A stretch of 64,000 nucleotides of DNA, from positions 1 to 64,000 of the forward strand of contig JACRCW010000153.1 in assembly GCA_016218805.1 (NCBI GenBank), in the 5' to 3' direction. The position numbers and the translations under genes are program-made. This document shows, one piece after another, positions 48,739-57,512 of this stretch. Within the stretch, counting starts at the first letter, position 1. The number at the start of each line of letters is the position of its first letter. The notes under the pieces were generated by a model that searched no databases, had not been told where the DNA came from, and was given only the letters and a program-made list of their open reading frames with translations. The stretch comes from Deltaproteobacteria bacterium (lineage in GTDB: Bacteria; Myxococcota; JACRCW01).

Positions 48739-51486
48739 GTGAGGTTCAGGATCGCCCTGCTGTGTTCCACCGCGTGGATGGTGACCGCGTGCTCCACTGC
48801 CAGCGAAAAGAAGTGCGAGGACTTCTGCGCGGACGGTGCCACCTGCGTCGACGGCGAGTGCGTCGCCGTGGTGGCGTGCACCCCGGCCTGCGGCGCGGGC
48901 CAGGTTTGTGAGAACGGGGCCTGCGTCCCGCTGCTTGCTTCCGCGTGCAGCGCGGGCTGTGGCGCCTGCGAGGCCTGCGTGGCCTCCGGCGGAACCGCCA
49001 CCTGCACCACCACCTGCCGCTCCGCCGAGACCTGCAACGGGGCGACGTCCACCTGCGAGGCAGCGCCGGCCTGCACGCCGGCGTGCGGGACAGGCGCCGT
49101 GTGCCAAGCCGGTCAGTGCGTACCACTGCTGTCCTCCGCCTGCCCGTTGGGCTGCGGCGACTGCGAGGTGTGCGTTACCGATGGGGCCACGGCGTCATGC
49201 CGCACCACCTGCACGGACGGCCAGACGTGTGACAGCGTCAGCCACGCGTGCGTCTCTCCGACGTGCGAGGACTTCTGCGGCTCCGGTGCGGCGTGCGTGG
49301 CCGGCGCCTGCGTCCCGGTGGCGCCCTGCAACCCGGGTTGCAGCGCGGGCACCGCCTGCCAGGACGGGAGCTGCGTTCCCATCCTGGCAGCGGCCTGCCC
49401 GGGCGGCTGCGGTCCCTGCCAGGTGTGCGTGACCGCGGGGGATACCGCCGCGTGCGCCACGACGTGCGACGTGGGCATGCGCTGCGACCAGACTGCCGGC
49501 AGTTGCGTGGTGGACAACGTGCACGTGCTTTACCTGCAAGGCCCCTACACGCGCGGCGAGGACGTCACCGAGGACTGCCTGGGCTGCCACCAGTCCGCGG
49601 CCGACCAGATGCTGCGCTCCGCGCACTACCGCTGGGCCGGCCCCACGCCCGGGCTGGTGGACCGCAGTGGTGTCCCGGTGGACACCGGGAACGTGGGCAA
49701 GGCGGGCCTCATCAACAACTTCTGCGTCGCCACGCCCTCCAATGAGGGGCGCTGCGCCGAATGCCACGCGGGCTACGGCGACGCGGCCGCCAAGAAGGCC
49801 GCCTACCAGCTGTCCTCCGAAGGCCGCCGCGTGGACTGCCTCATCTGCCATGCCGATCTTGCCACGGGGTACATCAAGGCGGTGAAGAACTTTGGCGTGG
49901 CGGACGTGAAGCCGGCATCCGGCTGCCTGCCCGCGTGCCCCGCCACCGACGTGTGCACCCTGCGCGCAGGAGCGCCGGTGTGCGTGCCCTACGCCACGCG
50001 CCTGCCCGAAGTACTCAAGGCGGCGGCCCAGAGCGTGCGCCGGCCCGGCCGGGACAATTGCGGGAAATGCCACTTCTACGCGGGTGGCGGTGACAACGTG
50101 AAGATGGGTGACCTCGCCTCGTCACTGGCGGTTCCCGCCGGCCCTGCGGTTGACGTCCACATGGGCAGCACCAACGCCACCGCGCCGCGCACCTGTGCGG
50201 ATTGCCACGCCGGGACGGGGTTCGCGCATGACCGGTTCAAGGGCACGGGTGTCTCCCTCGCGCTGGTTCAGGAAGCGCCGCTGCAGTGCACCGGCTGTCA
50301 CGCAGCGCAGGCCACTGCGCACCCGGCGCCGACGACGTTCGGCAACCACGATCACTCGGCCAGGGTCGCTTGCCAGGTCTGCCACATCCCGCAGTACGCG
50401 CGGCAGCTCACCACCAAGACGATGTGGGACTGGTCGCTCGCCGGCTTCAAGGACTGCAAGTACCCGGGCGCACCCGCGGAGATCATCGCCGCGTGCGTGC
50501 TGGACCCAACCAGCCCGGCGTTTGGCACCGCCAGGGCGAGCATCGGCGGTGACGACGTGGACTACAACTGGCAGAAGGGCGTGTTCCACATGCGGAAGAA
50601 CGTGGAGCCTGCGTACCGCTGGTACGACGGCAGCGGCACGCACCTGACCATTGCGGGCGCCGCCGCGGCGTTTGACCCGGCCGACGGCCTGTCGCCGTCC
50701 CGCCCCGTCACACTCGCCGGACCCGTTGCGGCGGCCACCGACACCGGGGCCGTCGTCACCGCGTTCAAGCGCATGATCGGGCGCCAGGCCATGATGCTGG
50801 ACGGTTCGTTTGTCGTGGTCCCCCACCTGTTTGGCGCATGGTCGCTGTGGGGAACCAAGCCGGACCCGACGGTGCAGCCGCCGGCGCCGGCCAACCAGAT
50901 GATTCCCGTCCTCCCGGCCACCACGACGTCGCCCACGGCGGCCAAGTACGGCAGCTACGCCACCTACGCAGCGTTTCTGGATGCCGTGTGGAACGACATC
51001 ATGTCGTCCGGCGCAGCCACCGCCGGTCAGCTGACGCCGCTGTTCTCCGTCCCAGTGGACGCGATGTCCGCGTCCGCCGACACCACCGAGCCCACGCGCA
51101 CGCGCGTCACCGTCACCGTCACCCACGCGCTGACCGTCGGCGACCGCTTCAACCTGATGAGCGCCGACCTGCAGTTCCCTCCGGGCATCAAAGTGGTTGC
51201 CGCCGCCGACGGCACTACGTTGCAGTACCTGGAGACGGCGCGCCCGGCGCCGTTGACGCCGGTGCGCAACACCGCGGCCACGCGGGGCTTCCGCGCGCTG
51301 GTGCGCGGCGTGGACTGGGACTGGCGCCACACGGACATGTACATGAACCTCAACCACGAGGTGATGCCGCGGGGCAGCGCCCTCAGCACGTGCACGGAAT
51401 GCCACTCCGGCACGGGCCGCATGTGCGAGGCCTACGCCGACGTGCCGGCGGGCAGCCGCCCGTTCGGCGTGGCCGCGTGCCCGTAG
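48739..51486 (+). CDS. Octaheme c-type cytochrome lipoprotein, tetrathionate-reductase (OTR) family
   Basis: A 915-residue exported multiheme cytochrome. GTG 48739 follows AGGAGG at 7 nt; the lipobox VTAC puts the lipidated Cys at 18. Residues 25-265 are a Cys-rich region of repeats (CxxxCGxGxxCxxGxCVP). Eight CxxCH haem sites start at residues 280, 339, 367, 441, 486, 517, 545 and 885. The first haem block (CLGCHQSAADQMLRSAHYRWAG) matches the octaheme tetrathionate reductase family, whose Shewanella member reduces tetrathionate, nitrite and hydroxylamine in vitro. The last haem is separated by about 340 residues, more than usual, so an insert is present. It is probably a periplasmic or surface terminal reductase or electron carrier controlled by the activator at 47064. 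Confidence 0.85.
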   Translation: MRFRIALLCSTAWMVTACSTASEKKCEDFCADGATCVDGECVAVVACTPACGAGQVCENGACVPLLASACSAGCGACEACVASGGTATCTTTCRSAETCNGATSTCEAAPACTPACGTGAVCQAGQCVPLLSSACPLGCGDCEVCVTDGATASCRTTCTDGQTCDSVSHACVSPTCEDFCGSGAACVAGACVPVAPCNPGCSAGTACQDGSCVPILAAACPGGCGPCQVCVTAGDTAACATTCDVGMRCDQTAGSCVVDNVHVLYLQGPYTRGEDVTEDCLGCHQSAADQMLRSAHYRWAGPTPGLVDRSGVPVDTGNVGKAGLINNFCVATPSNEGRCAECHAGYGDAAAKKAAYQLSSEGRRVDCLICHADLATGYIKAVKNFGVADVKPASGCLPACPATDVCTLRAGAPVCVPYATRLPEVLKAAAQSVRRPGRDNCGKCHFYAGGGDNVKMGDLASSLAVPAGPAVDVHMGSTNATAPRTCADCHAGTGFAHDRFKGTGVSLALVQEAPLQCTGCHAAQATAHPAPTTFGNHDHSARVACQVCHIPQYARQLTTKTMWDWSLAGFKDCKYPGAPAEIIAACVLDPTSPAFGTARASIGGDDVDYNWQKGVFHMRKNVEPAYRWYDGSGTHLTIAGAAAAFDPADGLSPSRPVTLAGPVAAATDTGAVVTAFKRMIGRQAMMLDGSFVVVPHLFGAWSLWGTKPDPTVQPPAPANQMIPVLPATTTSPTAAKYGSYATYAAFLDAVWNDIMSSGAATAGQLTPLFSVPVDAMSASADTTEPTRTRVTVTVTHALTVGDRFNLMSADLQFPPGIKVVAAADGTTLQYLETARPAPLTPVRNTAATRGFRALVRGVDWDWRHTDMYMNLNHEVMPRGSALSTCTECHSGTGRMCEAYADVPAGSRPFGVAACP

Positions 51487-51497
51487 CCACCTGGGGA

Positions 51498-51537
51498 CGC
51501 CCCCGGCCCGTGCCGCCTCCCGTGCGGGCCGGGGGCG
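51498..51537. terminator. Strong GC hairpin between convergent genes
   Basis: CGCCCCCGGCCCG (51498-51510) is perfectly complementary to CGGGCCGGGGGCG (51525-51537), giving a 13-bp stem with a 14-nt loop 12 bp after the cytochrome stop and 44 bp from the convergent lipoprotein stop. There is no T tract on the plus strand. Position and strength suggest a bidirectional terminator. Confidence 0.7.
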
Positions 51538-51580
51538 CGTTCCCCGCCATGCAGCCAGCGGGGCAAGGCGGGCCGGCCCC

Positions 51581-53434
51581 TCACGGCGGCACGCGCACCA
51601 GTTGGGGCGCGGGGGCAAACACCGCGTCCAACAGCGCGCGCGACTCCGCGGACCCCGCGCCGCGGTCACCGTTGAGATCGTTGAGCGTGACCCGGATGAC
51701 GCCGTCACCACCGTTGCCGCCGGGCCGGTTGGTCCCAGCGCCGTAGATCGCTTCGCAGGCCGCCGCGGGAGCCAGGCCGGCACCGCCGGATGCGTGCACG
51801 CGGCCCACCGTGGTGACCAGGCTGCCCACCGTCACCAGGAGGGCGCCGCCGGCGCCACCCCCGGACCCGTACTGGTTGGAACCCTTGGACGCGGAACGCG
51901 CGGCCTCGCCGTCTGCGTCCAGCGCACCGTCCAGCCGCAGCGTGCCGGCAAACAGCGCAAGAATGCCACCGCCGCGGCCACCGGGGCCGGGCGTGAGCGC
52001 GCAGCCCCCGTCGGTGGTGCGCCCCATCCATACGCCGCCACCGCCTCCGCCCGGCGTGAGCGTGTCGGCCCCTGCGTCCTGGTCATACGGGAGACCGCCC
52101 TCCGGTCCCGCGTCCGCCAACGCCGTCACGTGGTACTTGGCGCCCGGTTGGCCGCGCGTGCCGTGACCTCCGCCGGCGCCCGTCACGTACGCGCCACCCC
52201 CGCCGTGATTTTCCAGGCGCAGGCCGTTGGTGGCGTTGTACGCCGCAGCAGCAGCTGCACCCATCCCCCCAAAACCCGCGCGCCCTTCTCCCTGCTGTGC
52301 GTCGTCGTTGTAGACCGGGCCGGGCGGGCCGCCGCGGAAGCCCAGTCCCGCCACCGCCACGCGGCCATCCACGTGCGCCTCCCCGGCCACGCGGAGAAAC
52401 AGCACCCCGCCCACGGGGTCCGTCATCACGTCCGTTCCCACAAGCGCGGCCGGCTGGAAGGGGCTTGTTGTCAGGACGGTGCCCGCGGGCACCTGCAGCG
52501 TCCGGTACCGCGGCACGCGCACCACCACCGCCGTGCGGCCCGCCAGGTCCAGGCCCGTGGCGCCGCCCGGCGCGCGCAGCGGTGGGTGATCCAGCGTCAC
52601 CACTTCCGCGGCAATGCCCGTCACAAAGAACGTCTCCCAGGTTCCCACGCCCTCAGTGGTGGCGCCGGCGTCCGCCGCGCCGCTCCCGCGCAGCGTGATG
52701 AGCACCACCTCGTCGGCCGGGGCCAGGCCGGCGGGTGCGGCGGCCAGGCGCACCTGTGTGGCAGCCAGGGTCACCACCCGCCACGACGGCGCGTCAGCGG
52801 AAGCGCGGCCCACCAGTGACGCGGTGGCCAGGTTCACTTCTGACGCGGCCGGGACGGCGTCACCGTCCTCGCCGCCACCAAAGGGACCCGTGGAACGGCA
52901 CCAACCCGCCACGCACAGCGCGCCACCCCGGCAGGGTGACGCCAGCGAGCAGGGACAGGCCGCGCCGGTACACGCGGACGACGACGGAGCCGCGCTGGAC
53001 GACGGGGGGACCGCACTGCTGGAGGGCTCCGACGACGAGGCCCCGCGGAACCCGGAGGACGGCACCGCGCCAGAGGAGGACGGGGCGCGGTCCGACGAGG
53101 ACGCCACCCGCGACGACGAGGACGCCGCGCGCGAGGTCCCCGCGGCGGAGGTGGCGGCCGCGGAGGACGCATCCGTGGCGGACGTGGCGCTGGACGACGA
53201 GGAAACCACGGATGGCGCGCACACCCCCGCAACGCACGCATCACCCGCTGGACACTGCGCGCGTGGCCCGCAGCGCCAGCGGCATACACCCCCCGCGCAG
53301 GCGTAGCGGTCGTCGCAGTCGGCGTTGGACGCACAGCGCCAGGCCAGCACGGGCTCCCGGCAGGCGCCCAGCAGCAACACCACGGCGAGCCACCTGACCG
53401 GCAACGCGCGCGACCCATCGCGTGAGCGAGCCAT
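51581..53434 (-). CDS. Gly-rich surface lipoprotein with Ser linker
   Basis: A 617-residue exported lipoprotein (lipobox LGAC). A Cys-rich module (CASNADCDDRYACAGGVC...CPAGDACVAGVC) is followed by a low-complexity Ser/Ala linker of about 80 residues, a second Cys module (CPCSLASPCRGGALCVAGWC), and a 400-residue beta-rich domain with an increasing share of Gly (GGGGAYVTGAGGGHGTRG, PGGRGGGILALFAGTL, GGNGGDGVIRVTL). The pattern of beta-strands broken by Gly-rich turns suggests a beta-helix adhesin-like structure. ATG 53434 is chosen; ATG 53452 adds six residues. It shares architecture with the lipoprotein at 13579 (Cys module, Ser linker, Gly tail). Function is unknown. Confidence 0.75.
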   Translation of the reverse strand: MARSRDGSRALPVRWLAVVLLLGACREPVLAWRCASNADCDDRYACAGGVCRWRCGPRAQCPAGDACVAGVCAPSVVSSSSSATSATDASSAAATSAAGTSRAASSSSRVASSSDRAPSSSGAVPSSGFRGASSSEPSSSAVPPSSSAAPSSSACTGAACPCSLASPCRGGALCVAGWCRSTGPFGGGEDGDAVPAASEVNLATASLVGRASADAPSWRVVTLAATQVRLAAAPAGLAPADEVVLITLRGSGAADAGATTEGVGTWETFFVTGIAAEVVTLDHPPLRAPGGATGLDLAGRTAVVVRVPRYRTLQVPAGTVLTTSPFQPAALVGTDVMTDPVGGVLFLRVAGEAHVDGRVAVAGLGFRGGPPGPVYNDDAQQGEGRAGFGGMGAAAAAAYNATNGLRLENHGGGGAYVTGAGGGHGTRGQPGAKYHVTALADAGPEGGLPYDQDAGADTLTPGGGGGGVWMGRTTDGGCALTPGPGGRGGGILALFAGTLRLDGALDADGEAARSASKGSNQYGSGGGAGGALLVTVGSLVTTVGRVHASGGAGLAPAAACEAIYGAGTNRPGGNGGDGVIRVTLNDLNGDRGAGSAESRALLDAVFAPAPQLVRVPP

Positions 53435-53499
53435 GGCCTTCCACGGTAGCATGGGCCTGACGCTTGCCGTGACGGGCGTCCTTGGAGAGAACCGCGCCC

Positions 53500-54489
53500 A
53501 TGATTGAGGTCCGGGATCTCTGCAAGACGTACCGCGTGCACCAGCGGCCTGAGGGGCTGGCCGCCGCGCTGCGCAGCCTGGTGCACCGCCGGTACGACGA
53601 GGTCCACGCGGTGAGTGACCTGTGTTTCCGCATTGCCGACGGCGAGCGGGTGGGGTTTCTGGGTCCCAACGGCGCGGGCAAGACCACCACGCTCAAGATG
53701 CTGTCCGGCCTGCTGCACCCCACGCGCGGCACGCTGGCGGTGGACGGCTTCACCCCGCAGCGGCGGGACGAAGCGTTCCTCAAGCGCGTCACGCTGGTGA
53801 TGGGGCAGAAGCAGCAGCTGCTGTGGGACCTGCCGCCGGTGGAGACCTTTGCGCTCAACCGCGCGGTGTACGGCATCCCGCGCGCAGAGTTTGACCGGAC
53901 CCTGACGGAGCTCACGGACCTGCTGCAGGCAGGTGGCCTGGTGGGGAAGCCCGCGCGGCAGCTGAGTCTGGGTGAACGGATGAAGTGCGAGCTCATTGCC
54001 GCGCTGCTGCACCAGCCGCGCGTGCTGTTCCTGGACGAGCCCACCATTGGCCTGGACGTCTCCATGCAGGCCACCGTCCGCGGTTTCATCCGCGCCTACA
54101 ACGAACGCACCGGGGCCACGGTGCTGCTGACCAGCCACTACATGGAGGACGTGGCGGCGCTGTGCCCGCGCGTCATCGTCATCGACAAGGGCCGCCTGCT
54201 GTATGACGGTGAACTGCGCGCGCTGGTGCAGCGGGTGCGCCCGTTCAAGCGCCTCTCCATCCGCTTTGCGGAGCCGCCCGCGCCCGAAGTGCTGGCGCGC
54301 GTGGGCGAGGTGCTGTCGTTGGAGGGGCTGGCTGCGCAGGTGCGCGTGCGCGGGACGGACGTCAAGGACGCGGTGCGGGACCTGCTGGGCACGCTGGCGG
54401 TGGCGGACCTCACCGTGGAGGACCCGCCGCTGGACGAGGTCATGCGGGACCTGTTCGACGGGAACACCGCCGCGCGGGGAGCCGCCTGA
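53500..54489 (+). CDS. ABC-2 type exporter ATPase
   Basis: A 329-residue ATPase. Walker A GPNGAGKTT near residue 60, a Q-loop, a slightly divergent signature (QLSLGERMKCEL), Walker B VLFLDEPTIGLD and the H-loop SHY are all present. A C-terminal domain of about 80 residues follows. ATG 53500 is preferred to a TTG six codons upstream. The stop overlaps the first permease start by one base. The trio matches ABC-2 exporters with paired six-helix permeases of the DUF990/ABC2_membrane_6 type; the substrate is unknown. Confidence 0.92.
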   Translation: MIEVRDLCKTYRVHQRPEGLAAALRSLVHRRYDEVHAVSDLCFRIADGERVGFLGPNGAGKTTTLKMLSGLLHPTRGTLAVDGFTPQRRDEAFLKRVTLVMGQKQQLLWDLPPVETFALNRAVYGIPRAEFDRTLTELTDLLQAGGLVGKPARQLSLGERMKCELIAALLHQPRVLFLDEPTIGLDVSMQATVRGFIRAYNERTGATVLLTSHYMEDVAALCPRVIVIDKGRLLYDGELRALVQRVRPFKRLSIRFAEPPAPEVLARVGEVLSLEGLAAQVRVRGTDVKDAVRDLLGTLAVADLTVEDPPLDEVMRDLFDGNTAARGAA

Positions 54490-55283
54490 TGCTGCGCGCG
54501 CTGCGGGCCTACCCCACGCTGCTGCGCGTGGGCATTGCTGACATGATTGCGTACCGGACGGAGTTCCTCATCTGGGCGCTGACCACCAACATGCCGCTGG
54601 TCATGCTGGCGGTGTGGAACGCCGCGGTGGATGACGGGCCGGTGGGGCGGTTCGGCCGGCCGCAGTTCATTGCGTACTACCTCATCACCATGATTGTGCG
54701 GCTGCTGGTCAGCAACTGGGTGGTCTGGGAGATCACCATGTCCATCCGCCACGGGACGCTGGCCACGCGGCTGATGCGGCCCCTGCACCCGCTGTGGGCC
54801 TGGTCCGCGGAGCAGCTGGCGGCGGTGCCCATGCGGCTGGTGCTGGTGGCCCCTGTCGTCGTGGCGCTGGTGCACGCGGCGGGCAGCGAACTCACGCGGG
54901 ACCCCGCGCTGCTGGCCATCTTTGCGCTGTCGCTGGTGGGCGCGTGGCTGGTGCAGTTCTTCCTCATGGTCGCGCTGGGCCTGGCCAGCTTCTGGATTGA
55001 ATCATCCTTTGGGCTGTTTGAGGTGTGGATGGGCGTCAACGCGGTGCTGGGCGGATACCTGGTGCCGCTGGAGCTGTTGCCCGAGTGGCTGCGCAGTTCC
55101 ACGGGATGGTTGCCGTTCCGCTTCCTGCTGTCTTTCCCCGTGGAGACCGCCATGGGCCTGCACCCGGTGGACGTGGCGCTGGGTGACCTGGGGATCCAGT
55201 GGGCCTACGTGGCCGTCTCCGCCGCCGCCACGCTGGCCCTGTGGCGCGCGGGCCTGCGCCGCTTTGCCGCGTTTGGAGGCTGA
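54489..55283 (+). CDS. ABC-2 family permease, first subunit
   Basis: A 264-residue membrane protein with six hydrophobic segments. Family marks include the N-terminal LLRVGIADMIAYRTEFLIW and a central HGTLATRLMRPLHPLWAWSAEQ, then FEVWMGVNAVLGGYLVPLELLPEWL. It is coupled to the ATPase by a TGATG overlap and followed by a homologous permease 4 bp later, so the exporter is probably a heterodimer plus an ATPase dimer. Confidence 0.88.
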   Translation: MLRALRAYPTLLRVGIADMIAYRTEFLIWALTTNMPLVMLAVWNAAVDDGPVGRFGRPQFIAYYLITMIVRLLVSNWVVWEITMSIRHGTLATRLMRPLHPLWAWSAEQLAAVPMRLVLVAPVVVALVHAAGSELTRDPALLAIFALSLVGAWLVQFFLMVALGLASFWIESSFGLFEVWMGVNAVLGGYLVPLELLPEWLRSSTGWLPFRFLLSFPVETAMGLHPVDVALGDLGIQWAYVAVSAAATLALWRAGLRRFAAFGG

Positions 55284-55286
55284 CCG

Positions 55287-56081
55287 GTGCGTCCCACCCG
55301 CCACGTGCGCGTCCTGCAGGCCCAACTCCGCGCCAGCGTGGCCAACGCCATGCAATACCGCGCGGACTTCCTGCTGCAGGGATTGCTGGGCCTGATGTGG
55401 GTGGGCGTGTCGCTCATACCGCTCAACGTGTTGTACCGGGACCGGCAGTCCATTGCCGGGTGGACCTGGCCGCAGGCGCTCTTGGTGACCGGCTGGTTCA
55501 CCGCGCTGCGCGCGGCGCTGGAGGGCGCGGTCAGCCCCAGCCTCACCGCCGTGGTGGAACACGTGCGGCGCGGCACGCTGGACTTTGTGCTGCTCAAACC
55601 CGCGGATTCCCAGTTCCTGGTCAGCACCGCGCGGTTTGAGCCCTGGAAGGTGCTGGACCTGGGCGCATCCTTTGTCATCATGGGCTGGGCGTTTCACCAG
55701 ATGGGACGCGCGCCCGCGCCGCTGGACCTCGCGGCCGCCGCCCTGCTCGGGCTGGTGGCGCTCATTGTGCTGTACTCCATGTGGATCCTGGTCATCTCGC
55801 TGAGCTTCTTCATCGTGCGCGCGGACAACCTGTCGTTCCTGTTCAGCTCGCTGTTGGACGCGGCGCGCTGGCCCGTGCAGGTCTTCCGCGGCGCGCTGCG
55901 GTTCCTGTTCACCTTCATCTTCCCGCTGGCGCTGATGACCACCTATCCGGCCATGGCCATGATGGGGACGCTGGACGCCACCACCGCGGGCACCGCGCTG
56001 CTGGTGGGCTTTTCGTTTGCCGCGGTGGCGCGCGTGGTGTGGCTGCGCGCGCTGCGCAACTACACCTCCGCCAGCTCCTGA
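55287..56081 (+). CDS. ABC-2 family permease, second subunit
   Basis: A 264-residue membrane protein with six hydrophobic segments, paralogous to the gene before it (same length; QYRADFLLQ, VRRGTLDFVLLKPADSQFLVS matching the HGTLATRLMRPL region). Start is GTG 55287. It completes the exporter operon and converges on the PilZ gene with an 18-bp gap. Confidence 0.88.
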   Translation: MRPTRHVRVLQAQLRASVANAMQYRADFLLQGLLGLMWVGVSLIPLNVLYRDRQSIAGWTWPQALLVTGWFTALRAALEGAVSPSLTAVVEHVRRGTLDFVLLKPADSQFLVSTARFEPWKVLDLGASFVIMGWAFHQMGRAPAPLDLAAAALLGLVALIVLYSMWILVISLSFFIVRADNLSFLFSSLLDAARWPVQVFRGALRFLFTFIFPLALMTTYPAMAMMGTLDATTAGTALLVGFSFAAVARVVWLRALRNYTSASS

Positions 56082-56099
56082 ACCCTGGCTGTGCGGGCG

Positions 56100-56969
56100 T
56101 CAGTTCCGCTGGCGCGCCCGCCACCCGGACACCAGCCGGCGCAGCGGCACGTTGAAGGGGTCATCCGCAATCGCGGACTCGCCCCGGGTCACGGCGCGGT
56201 CAAACTGGCTGGCGGCCGCCGCCGTCGCTGCTTCCTCGGCCGCGCGCGTGGCCTGGTCAAACCGGTCCGGGAACACCTCCAGCCAGGCCAGCCGCAGTTC
56301 CACCAGTGACGGCGAATAGTGCGCCTGCCGCAACCGCTCCTCGGCAAGCACAATGCCGCGGCGAAAGTCCGCGCGCAGCCGGCGCCGCCGGTCAGACAGC
56401 TCGGCGCGCAAGTCGTGCGCCACCTCGCGCGCCTGGTCCAGCGTCCGCTGCCCCTCGCCGTGCACGGGCTCCGCCCAACGCGCCTGCAGGCGCTCCAGGG
56501 CCACCACAATCTCCCGCACCTCGGACAGGGGTGACACGCCCAGCACGTCATACGGCCGCCCCTCCGCCACGCCGCGCAGGAACGCCAGCGCCCCCGGGAC
56601 GGGATCCTCCGCGGTGGGCCCCGTCCCCGCGACGACGAGATCCATCCCATCCGCCGCGGCGAGCCACCGCTCCAGCACCTCTTCGTTGACTGCGTCCAGC
56701 TCCAGGAACCGCAGCCCCGCGCCCTCACCGCTGCGCGAGTGCATCACCTGCGCAGCCACCCGCAGCGTGTCACCCACGGGCGACCAGGCCTCCAGGTCCA
56801 CGCGGTCACCCCGCGGTGGGGGGGGCGTAAGACGTACAAACACGCCGCCGCGGGAGACGTTGAGCACCTCGGCATCAAGCCCAATGGGGTGGATGCGCGC
56901 CGGCGCGTGGGTGGAGAGCCGCGGGTGCTTGCGCGGCACCGTGTACGCAGGAGGGGTGGCAGGCAGCAT
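56100..56969 (-). CDS. PilZ domain protein with helical C-terminal region
   Basis: A protein of about 289 residues. The N-terminal PilZ domain shows the c-di-GMP binding signature: PRKHPRLSTHAPARIH (RxxxR type) followed by VLNVSRGGVFVRL ([DN]xSxxG). From about residue 135 a helical region rich in Arg and Glu (VALERLQARWAEP, LDQAREVAHDLRAELSDRRRRLRADFRRG) resembles J-domain-like or tetratricopeptide-like helical output regions of myxobacterial PilZ proteins. ATG 56969 lies just before the domain; a GTG at 57002 is possible. It probably links c-di-GMP to motility or envelope control. Confidence 0.75.
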   Translation of the reverse strand: MLPATPPAYTVPRKHPRLSTHAPARIHPIGLDAEVLNVSRGGVFVRLTPPPPRGDRVDLEAWSPVGDTLRVAAQVMHSRSGEGAGLRFLELDAVNEEVLERWLAAADGMDLVVAGTGPTAEDPVPGALAFLRGVAEGRPYDVLGVSPLSEVREIVVALERLQARWAEPVHGEGQRTLDQAREVAHDLRAELSDRRRRLRADFRRGIVLAEERLRQAHYSPSLVELRLAWLEVFPDRFDQATRAAEEAATAAAASQFDRAVTRGESAIADDPFNVPLRRLVSGWRARQRN

Positions 56970-57181
56970 CGTTCGCAAGGGCCACTGTGCCGGCTCCGCC
57001 ACACACTCGGCAAGGTCTCCAGCGCACCTACACGGCGGCGTCCCCCGCGCGCCCGCTGCCGCTCCCGTCTACGGAAACGTGCCGGCGGGCACTCCGGCGT
57101 GATCAGCGCTACAGTTGCTGAGCCGCGAGCCGGGCACGGCGCGTAGACCGGGGATGGGGGGGCATTTCGAGGTGCGCCTTG

Positions 57182-57487
57182 GTGAACCAGTCCCTGACCG
57201 AATCCAGCCCGAAGTTGCGTGTCCGCATAGGCGATGAGGTCCTCTACGTGGGCAAGAACAGCACGTGCTGCCTGGTGCGGGATGACGGCAGCCAGCTGGG
57301 TATTGAGCTGCGTGGGGGGGTGCCGGTGCTGACCGCCTCCGCGGTGGGGTTTGCCGAGGGCCCCTGGTCACGCAAGATGACCGTGTCCATTGCGTCCTCC
57401 CTGGCGCTCCAGGCCGGCCTGCAGGGCACGGTGGCGCACGTGGAAGGAAGTATCTCGACCATCCACCGCGTGCGCATCACCGGGTGA
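57182..57487 (+). CDS. Small hypothetical protein
   Basis: A 101-residue soluble protein without recognised family. It is rich in beta-strand-like segments (LRVRIGDEVLYVG, GIELRGGVPVL) and lacks a signal peptide. GTG 57182 has GAGGTG 8 nt upstream; TTG 57179 is an alternative. Codon use looks normal for the region. It ends 25 bp before the convergent gyrA stop. Confidence 0.5.
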   Translation: MNQSLTESSPKLRVRIGDEVLYVGKNSTCCLVRDDGSQLGIELRGGVPVLTASAVGFAEGPWSRKMTVSIASSLALQAGLQGTVAHVEGSISTIHRVRITG

Positions 57488-57512
57488 ATCGCCGGGGCCG
57501 GCGCGGGGTGGC

